Assembly (NCBI RefSeq): GCF_019097855.1
Contig: NZ_JAHRGL010000030.1
Coordinates: 266,997-330,996 of the forward strand
Direction: 5' to 3'
Source: Geopseudomonas aromaticivorans
GTDB lineage: Bacteria; Pseudomonadota; Gammaproteobacteria; Pseudomonadales; Pseudomonadaceae
Length of the DNA: 64,000 nt
Shown: positions 1 through 9,196 of the stretch, piece by piece
Layout: each line of letters opens with the position of its first letter
Numbering within the stretch: the stretch's first letter is position 1
Program-made: the position numbers and the translations under genes
The notes under the pieces: model-generated
Databases searched by the model: none
What the model was told of the DNA's origin: nothing
What the model saw: the letters and a program-made list of their open reading frames with translations, nothing else

Positions 1-57
1 TGCCTGAGCGCTGCCGCCCGTTCAGCTGCCCCCTTTTTGCCAGACAGAAGTCCACCC

Positions 58-1953
58 ATGGCCAATACCTCCTATACCGCCGAAGCCATCGAAGTCCTCT
101 CCGGTCTCGATCCGGTGCGCAAGCGCCCGGGTATGTACACCGACACCAGCCGGCCCAATCACCTGGCCCAGGAAGTCATCGACAACAGCGTCGACGAAGC
201 GCTGGCCGGTCACGCCAAGTCGGTGCAGGTGATCCTGCACGCCGACAATTCGCTGCAGGTGATCGACGACGGCCGCGGCATGCCCGTGGACATCCACCCG
301 GAGGAGGGCGTCAGCGGGGTCGAGCTGATCCTCACCAAGCTGCACGCCGGCGGCAAGTTCTCCAACAAGAACTATGCCTTCTCCGGCGGCCTGCACGGCG
401 TCGGCATCTCGGTGGTCAACGCCCTGTCGAACCGCGTCGAGGTGCGCGTGCGGCGCGACGGCAGCGAGTACGGCATGACCTTCGCCGACGGCTACAAGGC
501 CAGTGAGCTGGAGGTGCTGGGCACGGTGGGCAAGCGCAACAGCGGCACCAGCGTGCAGTTCTGGCCGGACGCCAAGTACTTCGATTCGCCGAAGTTCTCC
601 ATCAGCCGCCTCAAGCATGTGCTCAAGGCCAAGGCGGTGCTCTGTCCGGGGCTGACGGTGAGTTTCGAGGACAAGGCCAGCGGCGAGAAGGTCGAGTGGT
701 GCTACGAGGACGGTCTGCGCTCCTACCTCAGCGATGCGGTGAGCGAATTCGCCCGCCTGCCCGAGGAGCCGTTCTGCGGCTCGCTGTCCGGCAGCAAGGA
801 GGCGGTGGACTGGGCGCTGCTGTGGCTGCCGGAAGGCGGCGAGAGCGTGCAGGAAAGCTACGTCAACCTGATTCCCACCGCCCAGGGCGGCACCCACGTC
901 AACGGCCTGCGCCAGGGCCTGCTCGACGCCATGCGCGAGTTCTGCGAGTTCCGCAGCCTGCTGCCGCGCGGGGTCAAGCTCGCGCCGGAGGACGTCTGGG
1001 AGCGCATCGCCTTCGTGCTGTCGATGAAGATGCAGGAGCCGCAGTTCTCCGGGCAGACCAAGGAGCGCCTGTCCTCCCGCGAGGCGGCGGCGTTCGTCTC
1101 CGGGGTGGTCAAGGACGCCTTCAGCCTGTGGCTCAACGAGCATCCCGAGCTGGGCCTGGCACTGGCCGAGCTGGCGATCAGCAACGCCGGACGGCGCCTC
1201 AAGGCCAGCAAGAAGGTCGAGCGCAAGAGGATCACCCAGGGGCCGGCGCTGCCCGGTAAGCTGGCCGACTGCGCCGGCCAGGACCCGCTGCGCGCCGAGC
1301 TGTTCCTGGTCGAGGGCGACTCGGCCGGTGGCAGCGCCAAGCAGGCGCGCGACAAGGAGTTCCAGGCGATCCTGCCGCTGCGCGGCAAGATCCTCAACAC
1401 CTGGGAGGTGGACGGCGGCGAGGTGCTGGCCAGCCAGGAGGTGCACAACATCGCCGTGGCCGTCGGCCTCGATCCGGGCTCCAGCGATCTGTCCCAGCTG
1501 CGCTACGGCAAGATCTGCATCCTCGCCGACGCCGACTCCGACGGCCTGCACATCGCCACCCTGCTGTGCGCGCTGTTCGTCCAGCACTTCCGCCCGCTGG
1601 TGGAAGCCGGCCATGTCTACGTCGCCATGCCGCCGCTGTACCGCATCGACCTGGGCAAGGAGGTCTGGTACGCGCTCGACGAGGCCGAGCGCGACGGCAT
1701 CCTTGAGCGCCTGCTCGCCGAGAAGCGCCGCGGCAAGCCGCAGGTCACCCGCTTCAAGGGCCTCGGCGAGATGAATCCGCCGCAGCTGCGCGAAACCACC
1801 ATGGACCCCAACACCCGCCGTCTGGTGCAGCTGACCCTGGAGGACACCCAGGGCACCCTGGAGGTCATGGACATGCTGCTGGCGAAGAAGCGCGCTGGCG
1901 ACCGCAAGAACTGGCTGGAGAGCAAGGGCAACCTGGCCGAGGTGCTGCTTTGA
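58..1953 (+). CDS. parE: DNA topoisomerase IV subunit B
   Basis: ATPase subunit of topoisomerase IV, which with ParC decatenates daughter chromosomes. The 631-residue protein has the GHKL ATPase opening (VRKRPGMY, then a DDGRGMP motif), the transducer region, and a TOPRIM domain with EGDSAGGSA near residue 419 and the metal-binding DADSDG near residue 491. The ATG at 58 is chosen because the family begins just before the conserved AEAIEVLSGLDPVRKRPGMY block; an ATG 21 bases upstream would add a non-conserved tail. The next gene overlaps its stop codon, so the two are probably cotranscribed. Length and sequence are those of Pseudomonas ParE. Confidence 0.98.
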   Translation: MANTSYTAEAIEVLSGLDPVRKRPGMYTDTSRPNHLAQEVIDNSVDEALAGHAKSVQVILHADNSLQVIDDGRGMPVDIHPEEGVSGVELILTKLHAGGKFSNKNYAFSGGLHGVGISVVNALSNRVEVRVRRDGSEYGMTFADGYKASELEVLGTVGKRNSGTSVQFWPDAKYFDSPKFSISRLKHVLKAKAVLCPGLTVSFEDKASGEKVEWCYEDGLRSYLSDAVSEFARLPEEPFCGSLSGSKEAVDWALLWLPEGGESVQESYVNLIPTAQGGTHVNGLRQGLLDAMREFCEFRSLLPRGVKLAPEDVWERIAFVLSMKMQEPQFSGQTKERLSSREAAAFVSGVVKDAFSLWLNEHPELGLALAELAISNAGRRLKASKKVERKRITQGPALPGKLADCAGQDPLRAELFLVEGDSAGGSAKQARDKEFQAILPLRGKILNTWEVDGGEVLASQEVHNIAVAVGLDPGSSDLSQLRYGKICILADADSDGLHIATLLCALFVQHFRPLVEAGHVYVAMPPLYRIDLGKEVWYALDEAERDGILERLLAEKRRGKPQVTRFKGLGEMNPPQLRETTMDPNTRRLVQLTLEDTQGTLEVMDMLLAKKRAGDRKNWLESKGNLAEVLL

Positions 1954-2960
1954 GGCAGCGCTGGCACCCACTCGCCCGGCTGCTTGCCGCGCTGCTGCTG
2001 GTCGGCAGCGCGCTGGCGCGCGCCGAGCCGCTGGAGGAACTGGCGTTGCAGGCCGCCCTGCCGGTCGACGGCATGGCGACCGGCAATCTCTCCGGACTGG
2101 CGCGCTGTGGCGACGGCGCTTTCTGGGCGGTTTCGGACCGCGAGGATGACCGTCTCTACCGCCTGCAACCCGCGGCGCAGCAGTGGCAGGCCGAGGCACA
2201 GGCGTTCGTCGCCCCGCCGCCGCCACCCAGCGCCCTGCCTTGGGGGCTGCGCGTGGGCAAGCGCCTGCTGGCGCCGCTGCGCGGCGGTGCGCTGGATTTC
2301 GAGGGGCTGAGCTGCGATGCGCTCGGCAACCGCTACCTGCTCAGCGAGAGCGAGGTGGCGGTGCTGGCGTTGCCGGCGGCTGCGCCGCCGCACTGGCTCG
2401 CGCTGCCGCCGCAACTGCTGCGCCAGGCGCGCGCCCGCGGCCTGCTGCTGCACTTCAACGCCCTGCTCGAAGGCCTGGCGGTGCAGTCGGACGGCCAGCG
2501 GCTGTGGCTGGCCGCCGAGCGCGAGAGCCGCGGCCTGCTCGCTGTGCAGCGCAGCGGCGAGAGCTGGCGCTGCGCCGGCAATGGCTGCGTGCTGCTGGCG
2601 CAGGGCGGTCGCGCACAGCGCCCGCTGGACTCGCCCGGCAGTCCGCCGCAGGCGCTCGACTTCACCGCCTTGAGCTGGCACGCCGGGCGGCTGTACAGCC
2701 TGGAGCGCCTGCAGCACCGCATCTGCCGGCGCGATCCGCACAGCGGCGCGGCGCAGCGCTGCTGGTCGTTCGCCGCTGCCGCGCTGGCCCCCGAGCGGCG
2801 CTACGACACGCCCTATGGTATGGCCGAGGCGCTGTGGCTGGACGATGGTGCAGCGTGGATCGGCCTGGACAACAACGGCGCGGCCAATGCTGCCGGCGAG
2901 CGGCGCCCGGTGATCCTGCAGCTCGCGGCCCCGGCCGGCGGCTGGAATGGCCGCGGCTGA
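1950..2960 (+). CDS. Secreted esterase-like phytase-domain protein
   Basis: A 336-residue protein with an N-terminal signal peptide (arginines, then an Ala/Leu-rich core ending near ALARA, about residue 24). The mature part resembles the phytase-like/esterase-like beta-propeller family: the NLSGLARCGDGAFWAVSDRED opening and later DFEGLSCD and FNALLEGLAV blocks fit repeated metal-binding blades. Its substrate is not known from sequence. Translation probably starts at a TTG overlapping the parE stop (TTGA), because the first in-frame ATG lies about 40 residues later, inside the folded domain. A phytase-like gene between parE and parC is, from memory, the arrangement in other Pseudomonas. Confidence 0.8.
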   Translation: MRQRWHPLARLLAALLLVGSALARAEPLEELALQAALPVDGMATGNLSGLARCGDGAFWAVSDREDDRLYRLQPAAQQWQAEAQAFVAPPPPPSALPWGLRVGKRLLAPLRGGALDFEGLSCDALGNRYLLSESEVAVLALPAAAPPHWLALPPQLLRQARARGLLLHFNALLEGLAVQSDGQRLWLAAERESRGLLAVQRSGESWRCAGNGCVLLAQGGRAQRPLDSPGSPPQALDFTALSWHAGRLYSLERLQHRICRRDPHSGAAQRCWSFAAAALAPERRYDTPYGMAEALWLDDGAAWIGLDNNGAANAAGERRPVILQLAAPAGGWNGRG

Positions 2961-3035
2961 GGCACGCGGCAACCCTATCCGGCGCGCCGGCCCGTGGCGG
3001 GCGCGCCTTGAGCAAACGAGTTTCTGAGGACGCAG

Positions 3036-5285
3036 ATGAGCGAATCCCTCGATCTGAGCCTGGACGGCGTCGAACGCCGTTCCCTAGCCGAGTTCACCGA
3101 ACAGGCCTATCTCAACTATTCCATGTACGTGATCATGGACCGTGCGCTGCCGCATATCGGCGACGGCCTGAAGCCCGTGCAGCGGCGCATCGTCTATGCC
3201 ATGAGCGAGCTGGGCCTGAACGCCGACTCCAAGCACAAGAAGTCGGCGCGTACCGTCGGCGACGTGCTCGGCAAGTTCCACCCCCACGGTGACAGCGCCT
3301 GCTACGAGGCCATGGTGCTGATGGCGCAGCCGTTCAGCTACCGCTACACCCTGGTCGACGGCCAGGGCAACTGGGGCGCCCCGGACGATCCCAAGTCGTT
3401 CGCCGCCATGCGCTACACCGAGGCGCGGCTGTCGCGCTATTCCGAGGTGCTGCTGTCCGAGCTGGGCCAGGGCACGGTGGACTGGGTGCCCAACTTCGAC
3501 GGCACCCTCGACGAGCCGGCGACCCTGCCGGCGCGCCTGCCCAACCTGCTGCTCAACGGCACCACCGGCATCGCCGTGGGCATGGCCACCGACGTGCCGC
3601 CGCACAACCTGCGCGAAGTCGCCGAGGCCTGCGTGCGCCTGCTCGACGAGCCGAACGCCACGGTCGAGCAGCTCTGCGAGCACATCCAGGGGCCGGACTA
3701 CCCCACCGAGGCCGAGGTGATCACTCCGCGCGCCGACCTGCTGAAAATCTACGAGACCGGCCGCGGCTCGGTGCGCACGCGCGCCGTGTACCGCGTCGAG
3801 GACGGCGACATCGTGGTCACCGCGCTGCCGCACCAGGTCTCCGGGGCCAAGGTGCTGGAGCAGATCGCTGCGCAGATGCAAGCCAAGAAGCTGCCGATGG
3901 TCGCCGACCTGCGCGACGAGTCGGACCACGAGAACCCCTGCCGCATCGTCATCATCCCGCGTTCCAATCGTGTGGATGCCGCTGAGCTGATGCAGCACCT
4001 GTTCGCCACCACCGAGCTGGAGTCGAGCTACCGGGTCAACACCAACGTCATTGGCCTGGACGGCAGGCCGCAGGTGAAGAACCTGCGCGTGCTGCTCGGC
4101 GAGTGGCTGACCTACCGCATCGGCACCGTGCGCCGCCGCCTGCAGTTCCGTCTGGACAAGGTGGAGAGTCGCCTGCACCTGCTGGAAGGCCTGCTGATCG
4201 CCTTCCTCAACCTCGACGAGGTGATTCGCATCATCCGCGAGGAGGACGAGCCCAAGGCGCAGCTGATGGCGCGCTTCGGCCTCGACGACGTGCAGGCCGA
4301 CTACATCCTCGACACCCGCCTGCGCCAGCTGGCGCGCCTTGAGGAGATGAAGATCCGCAACGAGCAGGACGCGCTGGCCAAGGAGCGCAACAAGCTGCTG
4401 GCCCTGCTCGGCAGCGAGCGCCAGCTCAAGGCGCTGGTGCGCAAGGAGCTGCTCGAGGATGCCGAGAAGTACGGCGACGCCCGGCGCTCGCCGATCGTCG
4501 CCCGCGCCGAGGCCAAGGCGCTGTCGGAAACCGAGCTGCTGCCCACCGAGCCGGTCACCGTGGTGCTCTCCGAGAAGGGCTGGGTGCGCTGTGCCAAGGG
4601 CCACGACATCGACGCCGCCGGGCTGTCCTACAAGGCCGGCGATGGCTTCAAGGCCGCCGCACAGGGGCGTTCCAACCAGTTCGCGGTGTTCCTCGACTCC
4701 ACCGGGCGCAGCTATTCGCTGGCGGCGCATACGCTGCCGTCGGCGCGCGGCCAGGGCGAGCCGCTGACCGGCCGCCTGACCCCGCCGCCGGGCGCCAGCT
4801 TCGACTGCCTGCTGCTGCCGGACGACGACGCGCTGTATGTGCTGGCCTCGGATGCCGGCTATGGTTTCGTGGTGAAGGGCGAGGATCTGCAGGCCAAGAA
4901 CAAGGCCGGCAAGGCCCTGCTGAGCCTGCCGGCGGGGGCCAGGGTGCTGGCGCCGCGGCCGCTGGCCGAGCGGGACAGCGACTGGCTGGCGGCGGTGACC
5001 ACCGAGGGGCGCCTGCTGGTGTTCAAGGTCGCCGACCTGCCGCAGCTGGCGAAAGGCAAGGGCAACAAGATCATCGGCATTCCCGGCGAGCGGGTCGCCA
5101 GTCGCGAGGAGTACCTCAGCGACCTGGCGGTGCTGCCGCAGGGCGCCACGCTGGTGCTGCAGGCCGGCAAGCGTACCCTGTCGCTGCGCCCCGACGATCT
5201 GGAGCACTACAAGGGCGAGCGCGGCCGCCGCGGCAGCCTGCTGCCGCGCGGCTTCCAGCGCGTCGATGCGTTGCTGGTGGAGTAG
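3036..5285 (+). CDS. parC: DNA topoisomerase IV subunit A
   Basis: Breakage-reunion subunit of topoisomerase IV, 749 residues, the usual length. The active-site arginine-tyrosine pair is R126-Y127 (AMRYTEAR). The quinolone-determining region reads [10 protein letters not shown] with Ser87 and Glu91, the susceptible residues, so no target-site resistance change is visible. The C-terminal third is the GyrA/ParC beta-pinwheel. A GAGGA ribosome binding site lies about 8 bases before the ATG. A structured repeat follows the gene, and the next gene starts 219 bases downstream. Confidence 0.98.
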   Translation: MSESLDLSLDGVERRSLAEFTEQAYLNYSMYVIMDRALPHIGDGLKPVQRRIVYAMSELGLNADSKHKKSARTVGDVLGKFHPHGDSACYEAMVLMAQPFSYRYTLVDGQGNWGAPDDPKSFAAMRYTEARLSRYSEVLLSELGQGTVDWVPNFDGTLDEPATLPARLPNLLLNGTTGIAVGMATDVPPHNLREVAEACVRLLDEPNATVEQLCEHIQGPDYPTEAEVITPRADLLKIYETGRGSVRTRAVYRVEDGDIVVTALPHQVSGAKVLEQIAAQMQAKKLPMVADLRDESDHENPCRIVIIPRSNRVDAAELMQHLFATTELESSYRVNTNVIGLDGRPQVKNLRVLLGEWLTYRIGTVRRRLQFRLDKVESRLHLLEGLLIAFLNLDEVIRIIREEDEPKAQLMARFGLDDVQADYILDTRLRQLARLEEMKIRNEQDALAKERNKLLALLGSERQLKALVRKELLEDAEKYGDARRSPIVARAEAKALSETELLPTEPVTVVLSEKGWVRCAKGHDIDAAGLSYKAGDGFKAAAQGRSNQFAVFLDSTGRSYSLAAHTLPSARGQGEPLTGRLTPPPGASFDCLLLPDDDALYVLASDAGYGFVVKGEDLQAKNKAGKALLSLPAGARVLAPRPLAERDSDWLAAVTTEGRLLVFKVADLPQLAKGKGNKIIGIPGERVASREEYLSDLAVLPQGATLVLQAGKRTLSLRPDDLEHYKGERGRRGSLLPRGFQRVDALLVE

Positions 5286-5305
5286 GGGCGCAGAAGCTGA
5301 GCGTA

Positions 5306-5400
5306 CCCACGCTGCGGCGTGGGCACGCGCGCCGAGCCGCTTTGCGGCTGGACGCGCAGCGTCCATGGCGGCGCCTCCTAGGCTAGAGCGTGGGCGCCAT
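5306..5400. repeat. Multi-hairpin structured intergenic repeat
   Basis: Directly after parC lie consecutive perfect inverted repeats: CCCACGC/GCGTGGG (5306-5323, 4-base loop), AGCCGC/GCGGCT (5335-5349, 3-base loop) and GGACGC/GCGTCC (5350-5364, 3-base loop). They are followed by ATGGCG paired with CGCCAT (5365-5370 with 5395-5400). The outermost CCCACGCT (5306-5313) can also pair with AGCGTGGG (5387-5394), giving a closed multi-branch fold. The CCCACGC...GCGTGGG pattern resembles the dispersed structured intergenic repeats of Pseudomonas genomes. It may also end parC transcription, but there is no T-run. Confidence 0.6.
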
Positions 5401-5504
5401 CGAGGATGCTCGTGCGCCGGACTGACCGGTGGACAATGGTGGTGCGTGCGGCCGGGGAGTGGGTAGGGTGGCAAACCAGGGCAGCAGGTGATCAGGGAGG
5501 GCGA

Positions 5505-6641
5505 ATGGCGAAGGCAGAGCAAGTGCAGGCGCAACTGGCCTGGGCCGGCGAGGAGGGCGGCGCGGCGCTGTTGCGCCTGTCCGGCCACTGGACCCTGGCG
5601 GCGGCCAAACCCGATCTGCTCGCCGTCTGGCGCAGCCTGGCGGACAAGCCGGCGCAGCTGGTGTTGCAGGTCGAGGCGCTGGACGCCTGGGACAGCAGCC
5701 TGCTGGCGCTGCTGCGCCGCCTGCAGCGCCTCGCCGACGAGCAGGGCGCGGGGCTGGCGTATCGGGGCCTGCCGGAGGGTGTCGAGCGGCTGCTGCAGAT
5801 GGCCGCAGCGCCGCCCGGCCAGGTGGCCGAGCCAGCGACGCCGCGCCCCGATCCGGTCACCCGGGTGGGCCTGCTGGTCCTGCGGGTGCAGGGCGCGCTG
5901 GGGCAGGCCAGCCGCTTCTGCGGCGAGGTCATCCTTGCCCTCGGCCGCCTGCTGCAGGGCCGTGCGCGCATGCGCTCCGGCGATTTCTGGGCGGCGTTGC
6001 AGCAGTGCGGCCCCGGCGCGCTGCCGATCGTGGCGCTGATCGCCAGCCTGGTCGGCCTGATCCTCGCCTTCGTCGGTGCCGCCCAGCTGCAGGCCTTCGG
6101 CGCCCAGCTGTACATCGCCAACATGGTGGCCATCGGCATGACCCGCGAGATGGGCGCGCTGATGACCGCGGTGATCATGGCCGGGCGCACCGGCGCGGCC
6201 TACGCCGCGGAGCTGGGCAGCATGCAGGCCAACGAGGAAATCGACGCGCTGAAGACGTTCGGCTTCGCGCCGCTGGAGTTCCTCGTCCTGCCGCGCCTGC
6301 TGGCGCTGCTGGTGAGCATGCCGCTGCTCTGCGTGTTCGCCGACGCGCTGGGCATCCTCGGCGGCTTCGTCATCGGCGCCGGGCTGTTCGACATCTCCGC
6401 GCCGCTGTACCTCAACCAGAGCCTGGCGATGCTCGGCCTCACCGACTTCCTGCTCGGCGTGTTCAAGAGCCTGGTGTTCGCCGTGCTGATCGGCCTGATC
6501 GGCTGCCACTACGGCCTGGCCTGCGGGCGCAACGCCCAGGCGGTGGGCCAGGCGACCACCCGGGCGGTGGTCAGCATCATCGTTGCGCTGGTGGTCAGCG
6601 ACGCGCTGATCACCCTGATCTGCACCCAGCTGGGGATCTGA
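5505..6641 (+). CDS. MlaE-family lipid ABC transporter permease with N-terminal STAS domain
   Basis: Inner-membrane permease of an MCE-type lipid transporter, 378 residues. Residues 1 to about 100 form a STAS/MlaB-like domain (DAWDSSLLALLRRL is the typical STAS helix). From about residue 130 there is an MlaE permease with several membrane helices and the conserved MTREMGALMTAVIMAGRTGA stretch. In the E. coli Mla system MlaB is a separate protein, so here the cytoplasmic regulatory subunit is fused to the permease. The ATG at 5505 is preferred over one 99 bases upstream because a strong AGGGAGG site sits 5 bases before it. It heads a four-gene set with 2-base or overlapping junctions. The substrate (phospholipid or another lipid) cannot be told from sequence. 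Confidence 0.9.
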   Translation: MAKAEQVQAQLAWAGEEGGAALLRLSGHWTLAAAKPDLLAVWRSLADKPAQLVLQVEALDAWDSSLLALLRRLQRLADEQGAGLAYRGLPEGVERLLQMAAAPPGQVAEPATPRPDPVTRVGLLVLRVQGALGQASRFCGEVILALGRLLQGRARMRSGDFWAALQQCGPGALPIVALIASLVGLILAFVGAAQLQAFGAQLYIANMVAIGMTREMGALMTAVIMAGRTGAAYAAELGSMQANEEIDALKTFGFAPLEFLVLPRLLALLVSMPLLCVFADALGILGGFVIGAGLFDISAPLYLNQSLAMLGLTDFLLGVFKSLVFAVLIGLIGCHYGLACGRNAQAVGQATTRAVVSIIVALVVSDALITLICTQLGI

Positions 6642-6643
6642 GC

Positions 6644-7414
6644 ATGGGCGACGTGGTCCTCGCGGTGGAGAACCTCAGCGCCGGCTATGGCCGCAAGGTG
6701 ATCCAGCGCGACCTCAATTTCGCCATCCGCCGCGGCGAGGTGTTCGTGGTGATGGGCGGCAGCGGCTGCGGCAAGAGCACCCTGCTGCGCCACCTGATCG
6801 GCCTGCAGGCGCCGCTGGCCGGGCGCGTGCTGCTGCACGGCGAGGACTTCTGGGCCCACGACGAGGATGCGCGCGCCGCGCTGCAGCAGCACTTCGGCGT
6901 GCTCTACCAGAGTGGCGCGCTGTGGAGCGGCATGACCCTGGGCGAGAACATCACCCTGCCGCTGGCGGCCTACCATCCCGGGCTGGGGCCGGCTGAACTG
7001 GACGAGCTGGCCGCGCTGAAGCTGGCCCTGGTCGGTCTGGCCGGCTGCGACGGGCTGTATCCGGCCGAGCTGTCCGGCGGCATGCGCAAGCGTGCCGGCC
7101 TGGCGCGGGCGCTGGCGCTGGACCCGGAAGTGCTGTTCTTCGACGAGCCTTCCGCCGGCCTCGACCCGCTCAGCTCGATGGCGCTCGACGAGCTGATCCT
7201 GCAGTTGCGCGACAGTCTGGGCGCCAGCATCGTGCTGGTTACCCATGAGTTGCCGAGCATCTACCGGGTGGCCGACACCTGCCTGTTCCTCGACAGTCAG
7301 ACCCATACCCAGATCGCCCTGGGGCCGTTGCAGCAATTGCTGGACGCGGGCCCGCCGACGGTGCAGCGCTTCCTGCGCCGCGGCGAGAGCCCCCTGTCAC
7401 TGGAGAAAACCTGA
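6644..7414 (+). CDS. MlaF-like ATP-binding protein of the MCE lipid transporter
   Basis: ABC ATPase of 256 residues: Walker A GGSGCGKST (residues 38-46), Q-loop region (LYQSGAL), signature LSGGMRKRAGLARAL, Walker B VLFFDEPSAGLDP and the switch histidine (VTHEL). The LSGGMRKR signature and SGAL Q-loop are typical of MlaF rather than generic importers. The ATG is 2 bases after the permease stop, and the stop overlaps the next ATG (TGATG), so the subunits are translationally coupled. Confidence 0.94.
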   Translation: MGDVVLAVENLSAGYGRKVIQRDLNFAIRRGEVFVVMGGSGCGKSTLLRHLIGLQAPLAGRVLLHGEDFWAHDEDARAALQQHFGVLYQSGALWSGMTLGENITLPLAAYHPGLGPAELDELAALKLALVGLAGCDGLYPAELSGGMRKRAGLARALALDPEVLFFDEPSAGLDPLSSMALDELILQLRDSLGASIVLVTHELPSIYRVADTCLFLDSQTHTQIALGPLQQLLDAGPPTVQRFLRRGESPLSLEKT

Positions 7415-8361
7415 TGAGCGAATCGCGCAAGCCGTTCTGGATCGGCGCCTTCTTGCTGAGCGGCATCGTCCTGCTGGCCGGCGGCTTGCTGCTGCTCGGC
7501 CGCGACAACTGGTTCAGCCAGCCGAGCGACTACGTGGTGTACTTCACCGGCGCGCTGGACGGCCTCGATGTCGGTGCCGATGTCACCTACCGCGGGGTCA
7601 AGGTCGGCACCGTGCATGCGATCCGCCTGTCCTACGACAGCGAACTGAAGGATGTGGTGATTCCGGTGGTGCTGCGCATCGATCCGGATGCCGGCCGCGA
7701 GGGGCAACGTTTCGATCGGGTGGTCGGTCGTCTGGTCGAACGCGGGCTGCGCGCCCAGCTGCAGACCCAGAGCCTGCTGACCGGCAAGGCCATAGTCGCG
7801 CTGGACCTGTTCCCCGGGCAGGCCGGCTATGTCCGCGTACCCCACGAAATCGAGCTGCCGACCATTCCCAGCGTGCCGTCGCGGGTCGACCAGGTGGCCA
7901 GCCTGCTGCGCGAGCTGGCCGGCAGCCTGCGCGAGATGCCGCTGCGCGAGATGGTGGTGTCGGCCAACAACACCCTGCAGGCGCTGGAGCGGCTGAGCAA
8001 CTCGCCCGAACTGCAGGGCGGCCTGCTCAGCCTGGGGCAGACCCTGCACAATCTTGAGGGCCTGACTCAACAATTGCAGCGACAAATACCGCCAATTCTG
8101 GATAATGCCCGCCAGGGCAGCGGCGAGTTGCGCACGGCCATTGGCGATCTCCGGCAGGCAGCGCAGGCCGCAACCGTCGCCCTGCAGCAGGTGCAGGGAC
8201 TGGCCGGCGATACCCAGCGCAGTTTGGGTTCCGAGTCCGAGGCGCAGTTCCAGTTGCTGCAGACCCTGGAAGAGCTGGGGCGCGCCAGCAAGGCGCTGCA
8301 GCGCACGGCGGAAAGCCTCGAGCAGCGGCCCGAATCGCTTATTTTTGGCAAGCAACGGTGA
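7414..8361 (+). CDS. MlaD-like MCE-domain periplasmic lipid-binding protein
   Basis: A 315-residue protein with one N-terminal membrane anchor (about residues 9-28), one MCE domain (GLDVGADVTYRGVKVG, then LLTGKAIVALDLFPG) and a long helical coiled-coil tail rich in Gln, Leu and Glu. The MCE domain should form a hexameric pore ring in the periplasm with the permease and ATPase. The tail is longer than in E. coli MlaD, closer to the needle- or tube-forming class such as PqiB/YebT, though there is only one MCE repeat here. The start overlaps the ATPase stop. Confidence 0.9.
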   Translation: MSESRKPFWIGAFLLSGIVLLAGGLLLLGRDNWFSQPSDYVVYFTGALDGLDVGADVTYRGVKVGTVHAIRLSYDSELKDVVIPVVLRIDPDAGREGQRFDRVVGRLVERGLRAQLQTQSLLTGKAIVALDLFPGQAGYVRVPHEIELPTIPSVPSRVDQVASLLRELAGSLREMPLREMVVSANNTLQALERLSNSPELQGGLLSLGQTLHNLEGLTQQLQRQIPPILDNARQGSGELRTAIGDLRQAAQAATVALQQVQGLAGDTQRSLGSESEAQFQLLQTLEELGRASKALQRTAESLEQRPESLIFGKQR

Positions 8362-8368
8362 ATTTTTA

Positions 8369-9091
8369 ATGGGTGTTCCACGCCTGATTCGAATCATGGG
8401 CCTGGCCGGACTGCTGGCCCTGGCGGGGTGCGCCGCCACGCCGCCGGCACACTTCTACCAGCTGCAGCAGGGCAGTCAGGCACTGCCGAAGACCGGCAGC
8501 GGGGTGGCGGTGCTGCTCGGCCCGCTGAAGCTGGCCGACTACCTGCAGCGCGAAACCCTGGTGCAGCGCCAGTCCGATGACAGTCTGGTGATCAGCCAGC
8601 AGGCCCGCTGGGCGGGCAGCCTGCAGGACGACGTGGCCCAGCTGCTGTTGCGTCAGTTGGCTGGCCGTCTCGACAGCAGCCGTCTGGCGCTGTACCCGGA
8701 CCGGGTTGGCTTCAAGCCCGAGGCGCAGTTGCTGCTGAGCATCAGCCGCCTCGACTCCGGCCCCTACCAGCCGGCCGTGCTGGAGGCGCAGTGGCGTCTG
8801 CTGGATGGCCAGGGGACGATGCGCGACAGCCGCGTGGTTCGCCTGCAGGAGAAGCATAGCGGCGAGCTGGGCGATCAGGTGCGGGCGCAGAGCGCGCTGC
8901 TGCAGACCCTGGCGGGGCAGATGGCGAACGCGGTGAGCGGCATGGCCCGGGCGGCAGCGGACGAGTCACGTCCCGAGGCGCCGTCGAGCCGCAGTGGCGC
9001 GAAGGCCGCCAAGCCGGGCAAGAGCGAAGCCCCGCGGATTCCGGTGGTCACCCCCGGAGCATCGCCGGCAGCCGAGGTCTATCGCTTCTGA
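8369..9091 (+). CDS. ABC-transport auxiliary lipoprotein (PqiC-like)
   Basis: A 240-residue lipoprotein: a short hydrophobic signal ends in the lipobox LALAGC, followed by the ABC-type auxiliary lipoprotein fold (FYQLQQG; VLLGPLKLADYLQRETLVQR; a central region with DDVAQLLLRQL). Such lipoproteins are the outer-membrane-side partner of MCE transporters of the PqiABC type. The C-terminus ends in a low-complexity Ala/Pro/Lys/Ser tail. The gene follows the MCE gene by 7 bases and closes the operon. An alternative ATG at 8396 would shorten the signal peptide by 9 residues. Confidence 0.82.
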   Translation: MGVPRLIRIMGLAGLLALAGCAATPPAHFYQLQQGSQALPKTGSGVAVLLGPLKLADYLQRETLVQRQSDDSLVISQQARWAGSLQDDVAQLLLRQLAGRLDSSRLALYPDRVGFKPEAQLLLSISRLDSGPYQPAVLEAQWRLLDGQGTMRDSRVVRLQEKHSGELGDQVRAQSALLQTLAGQMANAVSGMARAAADESRPEAPSSRSGAKAAKPGKSEAPRIPVVTPGASPAAEVYRF

Positions 9092-9117
9092 GCGCAGCCG
9101 CACAGGCTGGGTTGACG

Positions 9118-9150
9118 CAACGCCGCGCCGGGCAATCCGGGGCGGCGTTG
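9118..9150. terminator. Hairpin between convergent genes
   Basis: CAACGCCGC (9118-9126) pairs perfectly with GCGGCGTTG (9142-9150) across a 15-base loop, in the 105-base gap between the lipoprotein gene and the leftward ytjB-like gene. There is no clear T-run on either side, so a terminator role is plausible but unproven. Confidence 0.4.
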
Positions 9151-9196
9151 TGCTGTCAGGGGCGTGGGCTAGCGGGGGCAGCAGTCGGCGGCGAAC

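Noticed and set aside
1-57. Possible 3' end of an upstream gene (TGA at 5-7)
   Set aside because: Only one or two codons would be inside the window, too little to support a gene call.
3270-3320. Quinolone-resistance change in parC
   Set aside because: Ser87 and Glu91 are the susceptible residues; nothing altered in the visible region.
3084-6509. An uninterrupted leftward open frame of over 1100 codons antisense to parC and the MCE permease gene
   Set aside because: Composition is Gln/His/Arg/Ala-rich with no family motif, as expected for the shadow frame of GC-rich genes; the rightward frames encode clear parC and mlaE-like proteins.
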